From Pseudalkalibacillus sp. SCS-8 (GTDB lineage: Bacteria > Bacillota > Bacilli > Bacillales > Fictibacillaceae), in NCBI RefSeq assembly GCF_040126055.1, contig NZ_CP143541.1, positions 2,170,001 to 2,234,000 on the forward strand: a stretch of 64,000 bases of DNA, read 5' to 3'. Positions within the stretch are counted from its first letter, which is position 1. Each line of letters starts with the position of its first letter. The notes below the pieces were generated by a model. It did not search any database, was not told the origin of the DNA, and was given only the letters and a program-made list of their open reading frames with translations. Shown here in pieces: positions 1-7,555 of this stretch. The position numbers were made by a program, and so were the translations under genes.

Positions 1-22
1 CTTTCATTAAAGATGTCGCCAC
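1..22 (-). CDS. 5' end of an unidentified CDS running off the window
   Basis: Only the first seven codons are inside the window, reading VATSLMK from a GTG start. A strong ribosome binding site (GGAGGTGA) lies 6-9 bases upstream, just beyond the stop codon of the ABC permease gene, so this is probably the next gene of the same GntR-controlled operon. In related ytr-type operons further ABC subunits follow the first permease, but nothing in these seven residues identifies the product. A competing ATG two bases upstream gives only five codons before a stop. Confidence 0.45.
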
Positions 23-38
23 ATTGGTTCACCTCCGT

Positions 39-2048
39 TTATTCAAAATGTTTTTTTATAAAGTCCGGTACATTGTATTCGTTGAAGCTACGGATATCAC
101 GGTGCTTGGAATCTTTGTACTTGAAAATAACCACGTAAGGATTCATCGGGTCTTGCCACATGACAGTATCCATGGTTTGTTGCAATTCGGCTTTGGAGGT
201 GATCTTCATTCCCCCATCTCGTTTTAGCAATTCTTCAAAAGAGATTTGATGGAAATCATATGGATCTCGGTTTTTCTTAGTCGGTAACACAATCGCATAA
301 TCGATATCTTCAACTGTGGTCCTTGCTTGCTTCAACAGTCCTTCTTTTTCAAGCCACGTTTCAAAATTGGTGAATGATTTACTGAACGTGGTATGGAGAC
401 CTTCACGATCCCCAGACAAACTGATTTGGATGTTTGATTCGAGTCCCCTATGAAGATAGTCTGTGTACGGCTGGTTTTTGATGTCTTCCTTCAAGGCCTG
501 AATAGCTTCCTCAATCTTTTCCGGTTCTTGGATGATGATTCCTTGATTTTGTTTTGTAAGTGGCTTATCAGGATGAACCGTAATCCTTGTCACATCTGTT
601 GTATTCACCGAAAGAACCGGCTCGGTGTACGCCTTATACTCCATCGATTCATAAATCGGCTTTAAATAAGGCTGGAATTCGTCTGTCGGCGGAACATGAT
701 ATTCCCGGATGATTTTATCCCCATTCTTCAATTCATAGGCGAGGAATACAGTCTGATGGCTTATGTGATTTCGGTATCGGAAAAGATCATCCAAATCATC
801 TTTGTTCTCTATAATTTGCTGATGCAGCTTCCGCACAGCTTGGATATTTTCTTCTGTCTCCAAGTAAGGTTTCTCCACGGATTCAAATTCTGCATCGTCC
901 TGGTTTGTGTACGCGTAAGCATGCTGCCCGAAATAGATGCGGTCGATTTTATTCGCTGCAGGAACATGATTTTCAAATCCAGTTACGTCGAATTGCAAAA
1001 TGAGAATTGCCAATCCAGCGACGAGGACATAAATGACATAACCTTTCAATTGGTTGAAGACCCGCCATGTTTTGTGAAGGATCATTTCAGCAACTAAGTA
1101 TCCTGCAATAGAACCGAGGCCATAACCGACAAGGATCCATATGATACTATGCTGTGTTTCACCGAAATACACGCCACCAACGAGCATCGTACAGAAGGTC
1201 ACCCCGTACTTAAAGACGGGTTTCATCTGTTGAAAAACGAGCGCTTGTGCTACACCTTCGACTTTCCGTCTCTTATAAATGAGCATCCCTACTACATAAA
1301 ACAGGATACCTGCTAATAAATAGATCAAGCCTTGCGTCAAACCGATCTCTGAATTTGAGTTTTGAATCATCGGTGCGGCAGTTATCGGTGAAAAACGTTC
1401 CAAACGCATATTGAAATAATAATCCGGTTCAAATCCGAACAAAAAGTATTGGGCGTTCAAGTAAAACAATGCTGTTATACCTGCTGGAAACAAGAGTAAG
1501 ATGTACGTCAAAACGCCTTGGACCGCCGTAATTCCAGTCAGCGTACCAATGAATACGCACGCCGCATAGATGACGAACAGATTAGAAAACGTGAGACCAG
1601 CCCATTCCAACACATCCATCTTCGTATAGAGCTGACCCATCTCCAGCGGTCCTTGCAACACAAACAACATGATTGCGGTAATCAGGACGGGAATAAGTAA
1701 ATACACGATTCCGATGATGAAATATTGCGTGTAAATCTGAGTGCGGCTGATCGGCAGACTATGTATGAAATCTGACGCACTTTTCATCTGCAAATACCGG
1801 TATAGGAACATTCCGAGGAGCACCGGGATGAGGAAAAGTAAAATCAATTGCAGCTCAAAATTGATGGTGAACACGTTTTTTTGTGTGTAGTACCAATGGT
1901 TGTATTCTTGCTGATTGCTCCAGATCATGATCAATTGGAGTGGCAGGATCAAAAGCAGGCCAACCAGATAGACGATGCTCACCCACCCGACATTCCGGAA
2001 GCTCTGAATGACGATTTCTCGATTAAACCAGGACGTTTTCGATTGCAT
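39..2048 (-). CDS. ABC transporter permease with C-terminal extracytoplasmic domain (DUF6449-like)
   Basis: Membrane subunit of an ABC exporter, 669 residues. The first ~360 residues hold about ten hydrophobic segments (starting near residues 20, 65, 105, 150, 175, 240, 280, 300 and 335). The rest is a hydrophilic, mostly extracytoplasmic domain that resembles DUF6449. It follows the ATPase gene with a 26-base overlap, so translation is probably coupled. The order GntR regulator, ATPase, permease matches the Bacillus YtrABC-type systems that respond to cell-wall antibiotics. The substrate cannot be read from sequence. The ATG start is the only one that gives the initial amphipathic stretch before the first membrane helix. 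Confidence 0.85.
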   Translation of the reverse strand: MQSKTSWFNREIVIQSFRNVGWVSIVYLVGLLLILPLQLIMIWSNQQEYNHWYYTQKNVFTINFELQLILLFLIPVLLGMFLYRYLQMKSASDFIHSLPISRTQIYTQYFIIGIVYLLIPVLITAIMLFVLQGPLEMGQLYTKMDVLEWAGLTFSNLFVIYAACVFIGTLTGITAVQGVLTYILLLFPAGITALFYLNAQYFLFGFEPDYYFNMRLERFSPITAAPMIQNSNSEIGLTQGLIYLLAGILFYVVGMLIYKRRKVEGVAQALVFQQMKPVFKYGVTFCTMLVGGVYFGETQHSIIWILVGYGLGSIAGYLVAEMILHKTWRVFNQLKGYVIYVLVAGLAILILQFDVTGFENHVPAANKIDRIYFGQHAYAYTNQDDAEFESVEKPYLETEENIQAVRKLHQQIIENKDDLDDLFRYRNHISHQTVFLAYELKNGDKIIREYHVPPTDEFQPYLKPIYESMEYKAYTEPVLSVNTTDVTRITVHPDKPLTKQNQGIIIQEPEKIEEAIQALKEDIKNQPYTDYLHRGLESNIQISLSGDREGLHTTFSKSFTNFETWLEKEGLLKQARTTVEDIDYAIVLPTKKNRDPYDFHQISFEELLKRDGGMKITSKAELQQTMDTVMWQDPMNPYVVIFKYKDSKHRDIRSFNEYNVPDFIKKHFE

Positions 2049-2922
2049 AGCCTACATCCCCCATCTCATAAATGAATATTTCTTCTAAAGTGAGCGGCAG
2101 CATATCGAAGATGACTGGTTTATACGCTTCGAAATGTTCCGTAATCTCGTCAGCCGGTCCCTTCACGATACAAAGAAGGACACTCCCGCGCTCCTCTTTA
2201 TAGAGCAGTTTCATATTTTCAAATAAACCAGCCGGCACACCATCCTTGAATGCAATCTGGATTTTATGTGTATCGGACTTCAAGTCATCCAGATCTTTTT
2301 CAAGAAGAAGCTTTCCTTTATGTAAAATGCCGATATGGTCACAAATATCTTCAATCTCTCTCAGGTTATGGGACGAAATCAAAACGGTCATTTCCCGTTC
2401 TGCGACATCCTGCAACATCAAATTTTTTACTTTCTTCCTCATGACCGGATCCAAACCGTCAATCGGTTCGTCAAGGATCAGGTAATCAGGCATGGCCGAG
2501 AGAGAAATCCAGAATGCGACCTGTCGCTGCATCCCTTTTGAAAATTTCTGGATTTTCTTGTTCACATCGATTTCAAAGACTTCCTTCAATTTTAGAAAAC
2601 GTTCTTCATTCCATCTCGGATAGATGCTGCTATAAAAATTCGCCATCTGTCGTACCGTGTACTGTGAAAAGAAGTAAAGCGTATCCGGCAGGAAGATCAG
2701 CCGCTCTTTCACCTTCCTGTTTTCAAAAACAGGTTGATTATCCACCGTGATGCTTCCTCCGCTTTCTTTTAAAACCCCTGCAATGATGCGCAACAAGGTC
2801 GTCTTTCCTGCTCCGTTTGAACCAAGCAGACCATAAATGGATCCTTTCTTAATTGAAAAGGAAACATCCGTCAACGCATCTGTGTCATCAAGCTTCTTGG
2901 CAATTTCATTCACTACGATCAT
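2023..2922 (-). CDS. ABC transporter ATP-binding protein, YtrB-like
   Basis: Cytoplasmic ATPase subunit partnering the downstream permease; 299 residues. Walker A is GSNGAGKT (34-41). The signature loop is FSKGMQ (127-132), a degenerate LSGGQ. Walker B is YLILDE (147-152), followed by the D-loop GLDP and a switch histidine in LISSHNL. The C-terminal ~80 residues are the extra domain seen in antibiotic-type exporters. The start overlaps the end of the GntR gene by 17 bases and the end overlaps the permease by 26, so the three genes form a tightly packed operon. Confidence 0.93.
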   Translation of the reverse strand: MIVVNEIAKKLDDTDALTDVSFSIKKGSIYGLLGSNGAGKTTLLRIIAGVLKESGGSITVDNQPVFENRKVKERLIFLPDTLYFFSQYTVRQMANFYSSIYPRWNEERFLKLKEVFEIDVNKKIQKFSKGMQRQVAFWISLSAMPDYLILDEPIDGLDPVMRKKVKNLMLQDVAEREMTVLISSHNLREIEDICDHIGILHKGKLLLEKDLDDLKSDTHKIQIAFKDGVPAGLFENMKLLYKEERGSVLLCIVKGPADEITEHFEAYKPVIFDMLPLTLEEIFIYEMGDVGYAIENVLV

Positions 2923-3304
2923 CTTGTTCCCCTCCCCCTATTGTGCTCTCTATTTCTTCCACGAGTGTTTGTAACTCTTGTACCGTCATCCCTAGATATA
3001 AGGCTTCCAGTATGAGTTTAGTCAGTTCTTTTTGGACTTTCTCAAGCTTTTCCGTGTTAACGACATGCGTCGTTTCACTCACAAAGCTCCCTTTTCCTTT
3101 GATTGAATAGATATAGCCTTGCGTCTCCAGCTCCCGATACGCTTTCTGAATCGTATTCGGATTAATCGTCAGCTGTTGGGCCAACACTCTTACAGAGGGG
3201 AGTTTCTCATCTTTCTTCATCACTTCACTGATGATCAGCTCTTTGAATCGATCCACTAACTGTTCATATATCGGCTTTCGGCTACGCACATCCAAATCAA
3301 ACAT
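2906..3304 (-). CDS. GntR-family transcriptional repressor, YtrA subfamily
   Basis: 132 residues from the chosen ATG, which has GGGAGGG seven bases upstream; the reading frame extends further but that part is promoter and operator DNA. N-terminal winged helix-turn-helix with the GntR hallmark PIYEQLVDRFKELI, then LPSVRVLAQQL and NPNTIQKAYREL (recognition helix). The C-terminal ~50 residues are the short helical dimer domain typical of YtrA, not the large ligand-binding domains of FadR or HutC types. It is the first gene of the operon and very likely represses it through the inverted repeat immediately upstream of its start. Confidence 0.92.
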   Translation of the reverse strand: MFDLDVRSRKPIYEQLVDRFKELIISEVMKKDEKLPSVRVLAQQLTINPNTIQKAYRELETQGYIYSIKGKGSFVSETTHVVNTEKLEKVQKELTKLILEALYLGMTVQELQTLVEEIESTIGGGEQDDRSE

Positions 3305-3325
3305 ATACACCCTCCCATCTGCGTC

Positions 3326-3370
3326 AACTGTATTATCTGTTCTAACTGTATTATGATTATTAATACAGTT
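3326..3370 (-). promoter_or_regulatory. GntR/YtrA-type operator: three AACTGTATTA half-sites
   Basis: A perfect inverted repeat, AACTGTATTA (3344-3353) and TAATACAGTT (3361-3370), separated by 7 bases. A third direct copy of AACTGTATTA lies at 3326-3335, exactly 18 bases from the first. The sites fill the 5' leader between the -10 box and the GntR start, where a bound dimer would block transcription. Assignment to the GntR protein is inferred from position. Confidence 0.8.
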
Positions 3371-3373
3371 ATG

Positions 3374-3402
3374 ATTATATACCACTATTTTCTATTTGGG
3401 AA
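3374..3402 (-). promoter_or_regulatory. Sigma-A promoter of the GntR-ABC operon
   Basis: On the minus strand, -35 TTCCCA (3397-3402), a 17-base spacer and a perfect -10 TATAAT (3374-3379). The -10 abuts the operator palindrome, so the transcription start falls inside the repressor site. Confidence 0.7.
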
Positions 3403-3454
3403 GGATTAATTTGGAATATTTTTCGGACTACGTCCAAAAAAACATAGAATGCGG

Positions 3455-3765
3455 TTTTATTTGCCCTGAAAACTCGGTACTCAGCATAATGAGGGTAATG
3501 AAACGCTGTTTATTTGCCCTGAAATCTCGGCCTCAGCCAAATGAGGGCAATGAAACGCTGTTTATTTGCCCTGAAATCTCGGCCTCAGCCAAATGAGGGC
3601 AATGAAACGCTGTTTATTTGCCCTGAAATCTCGGCCTCAGCCAAATGAGGGCAATGAAACGCTGTTTATTTGCCCTGAAATCTCGGCCTCAGCCAAATGA
3701 GGGTAATGAAACGATGTTTATGTGCCCTGAAATCTCGGCCTCAGCTAAATAAGGGTAAAGAAACA
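3455..3765. repeat. Tandem repeat array A: six ~52-bp hairpin units
   Basis: Unit starts are at 3461, 3514, 3566, 3618, 3670 and 3722 (periods 53, 52, 52, 52, 52). Each unit carries TTGCCCTGAAATCTC, GGCCTCAGCC and AAATGAGGGCAA, then TGAAACGCTGTTTA. The outer TTGCCCT/AGGGCAA arms and the inner GGC-CTCA-GCC can pair, so each unit can fold into a hairpin. Inner units are nearly identical; the first and last are degenerate, as expected of an array evolving by unequal exchange. It lies between the YolD gene terminator and the GntR promoter. The 52-base period is not a multiple of three, so it is not coding. Confidence 0.93.
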
Positions 3766-3800
3766 GATAACACGGCTCCGGATCCACTGCTCTATCCGTA

Positions 3801-3831
3801 AAAAAACACCCTCCTTTTCAGGAGGGTGTTT
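3801..3831 (-). terminator. Rho-independent terminator of yolD-uvrX operon
   Basis: Stem AAACACCCTCC (3804-3814) with GGAGGGTGTTT (3821-3831) around a six-base loop. Read on the minus strand it ends in a T-run, just after the YolD stop codon. Confidence 0.9.
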
Positions 3832-3838
3832 CATCGTA

Positions 3839-4180
3839 TTATAAGTAACGAATATCGAGAATGTCTTGCAGCTTCAGGTCATAGCGGTCCCCGAATTCAT
3901 CGACGATCCGCAGCTCCTTTTTTACCGGATCGGCATAATGGATATGACCGACGAGCATTTTATAATCGTATTGTTCAAAATAGACGAAGGATAGCGCCAG
4001 GTTGTAGGCCATCGCCTCATGAATCGTCTCGTTCATCTCTTCAAGCTTCTGTTCATCAAGCTCCGGCCTTTTCCGGAGACGCTCTTCTTCCTTCCAGTCC
4101 CGAAGCAGCCTGACGTGCTCCGGTAGCATCATCGACGTCCATTTGATGGTGCCGCGATCACGAATACTCAATCGACCCAC
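3839..4180 (-). CDS. YolD-like family protein
   Basis: 113 residues. The N-terminal RDRGTIKWTSMMLPEH and the acidic/aromatic C-terminal half (DYKMLVGHI, DEFGDRYDLKLQDILDI) are typical of the YolD-like family. These proteins are regularly encoded beside the UvrX/YqjW Y-family polymerase and are thought to act as its accessory, UmuD-like in role but not in sequence. The gene starts 8 bases after the uvrX stop codon, so both are read from the LexA-controlled promoter upstream of uvrX. Its biochemical role is not visible from the sequence. Confidence 0.85.
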   Translation of the reverse strand: MGRLSIRDRGTIKWTSMMLPEHVRLLRDWKEEERLRKRPELDEQKLEEMNETIHEAMAYNLALSFVYFEQYDYKMLVGHIHYADPVKKELRIVDEFGDRYDLKLQDILDIRYL

Positions 4181-4188
4181 ACTCCTTT

Positions 4189-5451
4189 CTACGCTTTATG
4201 TCCACCGACAAGACGGCTGCGATGTCTTGCGGTTCCAGCAGGTGTATACGATACAGCACGCAGGAGGGCGTCTCCGCCATATTTCTCACGGATCTGGTCC
4301 ATCGTATAGCCGAGCACCCGTTTTTTCGGCCGATCGAGCTCAAATAAAGACAGCTGCATTTCATCGTCTGGACACACATTGGATAAGGTGATCGAGAGCT
4401 TCCGGACCGTCTGACCTCCGTAAAATTCATCAAACAGCTCGAGGCAGACGCGGTACAAATCCATCGTGATGTTCGTCGGGTCTGCAATCGTGCGCGAACG
4501 GTGGAAGCCGCCCCCGCCTTCATCCTTACTGTAGCCGACACCGAGGCTGATCGTACGTCCGGCCTTCCGGGCAGTCCGTGCACGCCTTCCGACTTCCTCA
4601 CACATTTCGAGGATGACGTGCTGAATTTCTTTCCGGTCGGTATAATCCCGAAGCAAGATCTGCCCCTTTCCATAGCTGATCTGCCCTTGCATGATCGGCG
4701 CACCGATTTCAGACAGATCGACACCCCAGGCATGGTAATACAGTTGATTCCCCATGACCCCGAACTTTTTCTCAAGCAATTTCAACGGATAGTTCGCCAA
4801 TTGACCGACAGAGGTAATTCCCATCCGGTTGAGCGTCTTCTCTAAGCGGGGACCAATTCCCCACATCTGGCTGAGCGGCGAGACCTTCCACAACTTCCGT
4901 TGCACATCCTCGTACGTCCACTCGGCAATCCCTTTCTTCTTCGCTTCAAGGTCGAGACAGATTTTCGAAAGCAGCATGTTCGGCCCGATGCCGATTGCAC
5001 ACGGAAGGCCGTATTTCTCCCATATTTCCTCGCGAATCCGGCGGGCGACCTCCCATCCGTCTCCCCAGAGTCGTTCGGTTCCATCCACTTGCAAAAAGCT
5101 TTCGTCCACGCTGTACGTATGGATGGAATCCTTCGGTACATAGCGGTTGAACAAACGGGTCAAATCGGTCGAACGCCTGAGGTACAGGCGCATTTGCGCA
5201 TTGACGATGTGGATGCGCGGATCATCAGGTACTTCGAACAACCGGCTTCCCGTTCGGATCCCGAACTCCTTCTTCATCATCGGTGAAGCGGCCAATACGA
5301 CACTGCCCTGCCGTTCGGTATCCCCGACCACGACCAGATAGCACGTCAGCGGGTCCAAGCCTCTCTCCACCGCACTACAGCTTGCAAAGAAACTTTTCAT
5401 GTCGATACAAAGGATCGTACGTTTTTCAAAGGTCGAATAATCAATCTCCAT
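4189..5451 (-). CDS. uvrX: Y-family DNA polymerase, UvrX/YqjW type (SOS translesion polymerase)
   Basis: 420 residues. Palm motifs are IDMKSFFASC with metal ligand D17 and YSVDESFLQVDG with D116/E117. A helix-hairpin-helix segment follows around 195-230 (MWGIGPRLEKTLNRMGI), and the little-finger domain ends in a beta-clamp-binding motif QLSLF (366-370). The Cys/Ala-rich FFASCSAVERG replaces the FYASVE of Pol IV, which marks the UvrX/YqjW branch. It is co-transcribed with the yolD gene. Two LexA-type boxes upstream indicate SOS induction. The plasmid/phage branch is similar, but no mobile genes lie nearby. Confidence 0.92.
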   Translation of the reverse strand: MEIDYSTFEKRTILCIDMKSFFASCSAVERGLDPLTCYLVVVGDTERQGSVVLAASPMMKKEFGIRTGSRLFEVPDDPRIHIVNAQMRLYLRRSTDLTRLFNRYVPKDSIHTYSVDESFLQVDGTERLWGDGWEVARRIREEIWEKYGLPCAIGIGPNMLLSKICLDLEAKKKGIAEWTYEDVQRKLWKVSPLSQMWGIGPRLEKTLNRMGITSVGQLANYPLKLLEKKFGVMGNQLYYHAWGVDLSEIGAPIMQGQISYGKGQILLRDYTDRKEIQHVILEMCEEVGRRARTARKAGRTISLGVGYSKDEGGGGFHRSRTIADPTNITMDLYRVCLELFDEFYGGQTVRKLSITLSNVCPDDEMQLSLFELDRPKKRVLGYTMDQIREKYGGDALLRAVSYTPAGTARHRSRLVGGHKA

Positions 5452-5470
5452 CCTCAGTCACTCCCAATAA

Positions 5471-5482
5471 GAACGTTTGTTC
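5471..5482. promoter_or_regulatory. LexA/DinR box 1
   Basis: GAACGTTTGTTC: the GAAC-N4-GTTC core of the Bacillus SOS box is intact, though the outer bases are A/T rather than C/G. It lies in the leader between the promoter and the uvrX start. Confidence 0.75.
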
Positions 5483-5497
5483 TATATCTTATGTCTT

Positions 5498-5526
5498 ATT
5501 GTAAGCGAATATACGTTCGCTTTCCA
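5498..5526 (-). promoter_or_regulatory. uvrX-yolD promoter
   Basis: Minus strand: -35 TGGAAA (5521-5526), a 17-base spacer and -10 TACAAT (5498-5503). The spacer is almost completely occupied by LexA box 2. Confidence 0.6.
5506..5519. promoter_or_regulatory. LexA/DinR box 2 inside the promoter spacer
   Basis: CGAATATACGTTCG matches CGAAC-N4-GTTCG with one mismatch. Its position between -35 and -10 suits direct steric repression. Confidence 0.75.
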
Positions 5527-5568
5527 CTGGTAATTTTCACCTAGTTGATCAAAAGGTGGTTCAAGCCA

Positions 5569-5600
5569 CAAAAAAACACCTATACGTTATGTACAGGTGC
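5569..5600 (-). terminator. Terminator of the small membrane protein gene
   Basis: Stem CACCTATAC (5577-5585) with GTACAGGTG (5591-5599), one A:C mismatch. It is followed on the minus strand by seven T residues. Confidence 0.8.
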
Positions 5601-5642
5601 TTACGAGAACAAGCCTCTTACCTTTTGAACCCCAACCTCAGA

Positions 5643-5900
5643 TTACCGCCAGATTCCTGAGAAAAAGATAATCACAGCCAGTATAAAAAGGAATGGGGGT
5701 GCGATTAGGAGCTTGTTCATTTTGTTCTTCAACATCCATCTTATAAAAAAGAATGAAAGAACAACCTCTAAGAGTGTGACGATAACAAGTCCGCTTATTA
5801 GTTCCTGTTTGTTCGAATCCCCAAAGAGAATGGGGCCGTAGCCAAAAAATGTGATAAAAAAATAAAGAATCAGAAAAAGCAAATAAAACAACCATTTCAT
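5643..5900 (-). CDS. Small membrane protein of unknown function
   Basis: 85 residues with about three hydrophobic segments (roughly 3-25, 37-55 and 65-83) and a short basic loop KNKMNK before the last. The ATG has AAGGGGGA seven bases upstream, which decides this start over the longer frame reaching 6036. It is a single-gene unit with its own terminator. I do not recognise the family, and no catalytic motif is visible. Confidence 0.65.
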   Translation of the reverse strand: MKWLFYLLFLILYFFITFFGYGPILFGDSNKQELISGLVIVTLLEVVLSFFFIRWMLKNKMNKLLIAPPFLFILAVIIFFSGIWR

Positions 5901-5984
5901 ATCGTTTCCCCCTTGTGCGTAAGTCCATTATACGCTTTAATTTTACTTGCAAACTAAAAATTTTAAATATTGTTGTAATTTTTA

Positions 5985-6022
5985 GCAAAAAAACAAAGAA
6001 GCCCCAACATTTCTGCTGGGAC
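5985..6022 (-). terminator. Terminator of the FAD oxidoreductase gene
   Basis: Stem CCCAACA (6003-6009) with TGCTGGG (6014-6020), one wobble pair. The minus strand continues into CTTCTTTG and a seven-T run. Confidence 0.75.
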
Positions 6023-6066
6023 CAAGTATTAAACATCTATTTGTTTTCGAGCTTACGATTATTCCT

Positions 6067-7407
6067 CTAACGCCAAAATGGCGGAATACTTTGCTTGAAG
6101 TTGAACACATTCATCGGGTCGATCCGGGTTTTCACTTTTCGTAAGCGGTCGAAGTTTTCACCGTAATAAGAGGTTGGCCAGTCACGGATGGATAGATCCG
6201 GCCAGTTGACGTAGTCGCCTTTCGTATAGGGACTCATATGTTTTCGTAAAGCGACGACCCACTCGACAAAATCCTTTGCGTCTTCTCCCTTATTCCAGGT
6301 CGTATTGTATTCCTGGGCAATCAGCGCATTTCTGTGATAGAAAGCCGTTTCAGTCGGGCTGACCGACTGGACCTTTCCTGCTAACGATTGCTGCCATATG
6401 GACGCATTTTCATTAGGTGTATTTTCCAAAAACTTTTTCATGATTTGGATACCACGCTCGGGAATCGGTTCATAAATGAATGATCCTGATCGTTTGAAAT
6501 AGGCAGGTTCATTTCCTGCAGGGTAATTGAAATAATCAAACGCTTTATTGAAGGGAACCGTGGCAATCTGTATTTTTCGGGGATCTGTCTCTTTCACCAA
6601 CGGCTTCAATAACTTCTTCAACTCTTCCTTCGAGCCGACATATTGACCCTCTGAAAAAATCAGATTTTGACTTTTCGCATGCAGTTCAATGCTTGACGTT
6701 AGCTTTTCATCCGTAAAAGGAGCCCAGTTTTGCCATGCATCATATGCTTTTTCCAATTGATCAAAATCCCACTCCATACGATAGATGGAAACCGTATCAA
6801 TCGGATGCACTCGGAATTTGAACTGCGTGACGATTCCAAAGTTTCCTCCACCACCGCCACAGCATGCCCAGAACAACTCGCGGTTTTTCCACCTCGTTGC
6901 CTCAACAACCTGTGCACTGTCCTCTCCTTTTGGGATGACGATCCTTACACCGAGTAAGTTATCGCAGGTCAAACCGAAGATCCGTGATAAGTAACCGATG
7001 CCTCCACCTAATGTCAGGCCTGCGAGACCGACACTATATTCTGTGCCACCGGGCAGCGCACGTCCGTACTTCCACAACGATTGATAGACATGGCCTAAAT
7101 CGGCTCCTGCCTCAATATCAGACGTGTTCCGGTTTACGTTTACCGAAACTTTAGTCATTTCGCTTATATCGATGACAAGGCCTTTGTTCAGTATAGAAAA
7201 GTTTTGATAGCTGTGCCGGCCGCTCCTTACGCGAAAAGGGATGTCCTTTTCACGTGCATATTTCAACGCATTCAACACATCCATTTCATCCTGGCAAAAT
7301 ACGATTACCCCTGGGAACTTCGACCTATAAAGATTAAGATTCGTTCGGGCTTCTGAATAATCTGGATCATCAGGATGTACGACACGCCCAGTCAATTTTG
7401 TTGCCAT
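6067..7407 (-). CDS. FAD-binding oxidoreductase, berberine-bridge-enzyme type (YgaK-like)
   Basis: 446 residues from the ATG preceded by AGGTGG; the upstream extension of the frame contains promoter-like inverted repeats and is not coding. The N-terminal FAD-binding type-4 domain carries RSGRHSYQNFS, whose His is the usual 8-alpha flavin attachment site, and GLTCDNLLG, whose Cys is the probable second (6-S) attachment site of bicovalent enzymes. GGGGGNFGIVTQF follows. The C-terminal BBE domain ends in YGENFDRLRKVKTRIDP and NVFNFKQSI. Such enzymes oxidise sugars or alcohols with O2. The substrate is unknown. It is monocistronic. Confidence 0.88.
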   Translation of the reverse strand: MATKLTGRVVHPDDPDYSEARTNLNLYRSKFPGVIVFCQDEMDVLNALKYAREKDIPFRVRSGRHSYQNFSILNKGLVIDISEMTKVSVNVNRNTSDIEAGADLGHVYQSLWKYGRALPGGTEYSVGLAGLTLGGGIGYLSRIFGLTCDNLLGVRIVIPKGEDSAQVVEATRWKNRELFWACCGGGGGNFGIVTQFKFRVHPIDTVSIYRMEWDFDQLEKAYDAWQNWAPFTDEKLTSSIELHAKSQNLIFSEGQYVGSKEELKKLLKPLVKETDPRKIQIATVPFNKAFDYFNYPAGNEPAYFKRSGSFIYEPIPERGIQIMKKFLENTPNENASIWQQSLAGKVQSVSPTETAFYHRNALIAQEYNTTWNKGEDAKDFVEWVVALRKHMSPYTKGDYVNWPDLSIRDWPTSYYGENFDRLRKVKTRIDPMNVFNFKQSIPPFWR

Positions 7408-7423
7408 TCTCTCTCCACCTCTA

Positions 7424-7453
7424 ACTTGTCTTACCGCAGTATATGAGACAAGT
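7424..7453. promoter_or_regulatory. Inverted repeat upstream of the FAD oxidoreductase gene
   Basis: ACTTGTCT (7424-7431) and AGACAAGT (7446-7453), perfect 8-base arms 14 bases apart, 17-46 bases upstream of the ATG. Position and symmetry suggest a repressor operator. No adjacent regulator is evident, so the protein that binds is unknown. Confidence 0.45.
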
Positions 7454-7513
7454 ACCACGGTCGAGAGGGCGAAACGGCAACGAATGTAGAGAGAGGTTCG
7501 TGCTCTTCCATAA

Positions 7514-7546
7514 TAAAAAAGCATGACCTCCTATCGGAAGCCATGC
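7514..7546 (-). terminator. Terminator of the nitronate monooxygenase gene
   Basis: Minus-strand stem GCATGG-CTTCC paired with GGAG-GTCATGC (7521-7546), followed by six T residues, ten bases after the stop codon. Confidence 0.8.
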
Positions 7547-7555
7547 CTCACATGT

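Noticed and set aside
696..1097. Opposite-strand ORFs of 60-180 codons throughout the window, such as this one inside the ABC permease gene
   Set aside because: They lie antisense or out of frame within strongly supported genes, lack ribosome binding sites and encode no recognisable domain.
3396..3596. Open reading frame across array A
   Set aside because: It only exists because the repeat lacks stops in one frame. The 52-base period shifts frame each unit, and there is no ribosome binding site.
3455..3765. Possible CRISPR array
   Set aside because: Units of 52 bases follow one another with no unique spacers, the whole unit is conserved, and no cas genes are in the window. The same applies to 27071-27485.
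3839..5451. Phage or plasmid origin of the yolD-uvrX pair
   Set aside because: UvrX homologues occur on SP-beta and plasmids, but no integrase, phage structural gene or attachment repeat is seen. Chromosomal yqjW-yqjX pairs are common in Bacillus.
6067..7524. Long N-terminal extension of the FAD oxidoreductase (start at 7524)
   Set aside because: The extra 39 codons cover an inverted repeat and lack a ribosome binding site. AGGTGG before 7407 decides the start.
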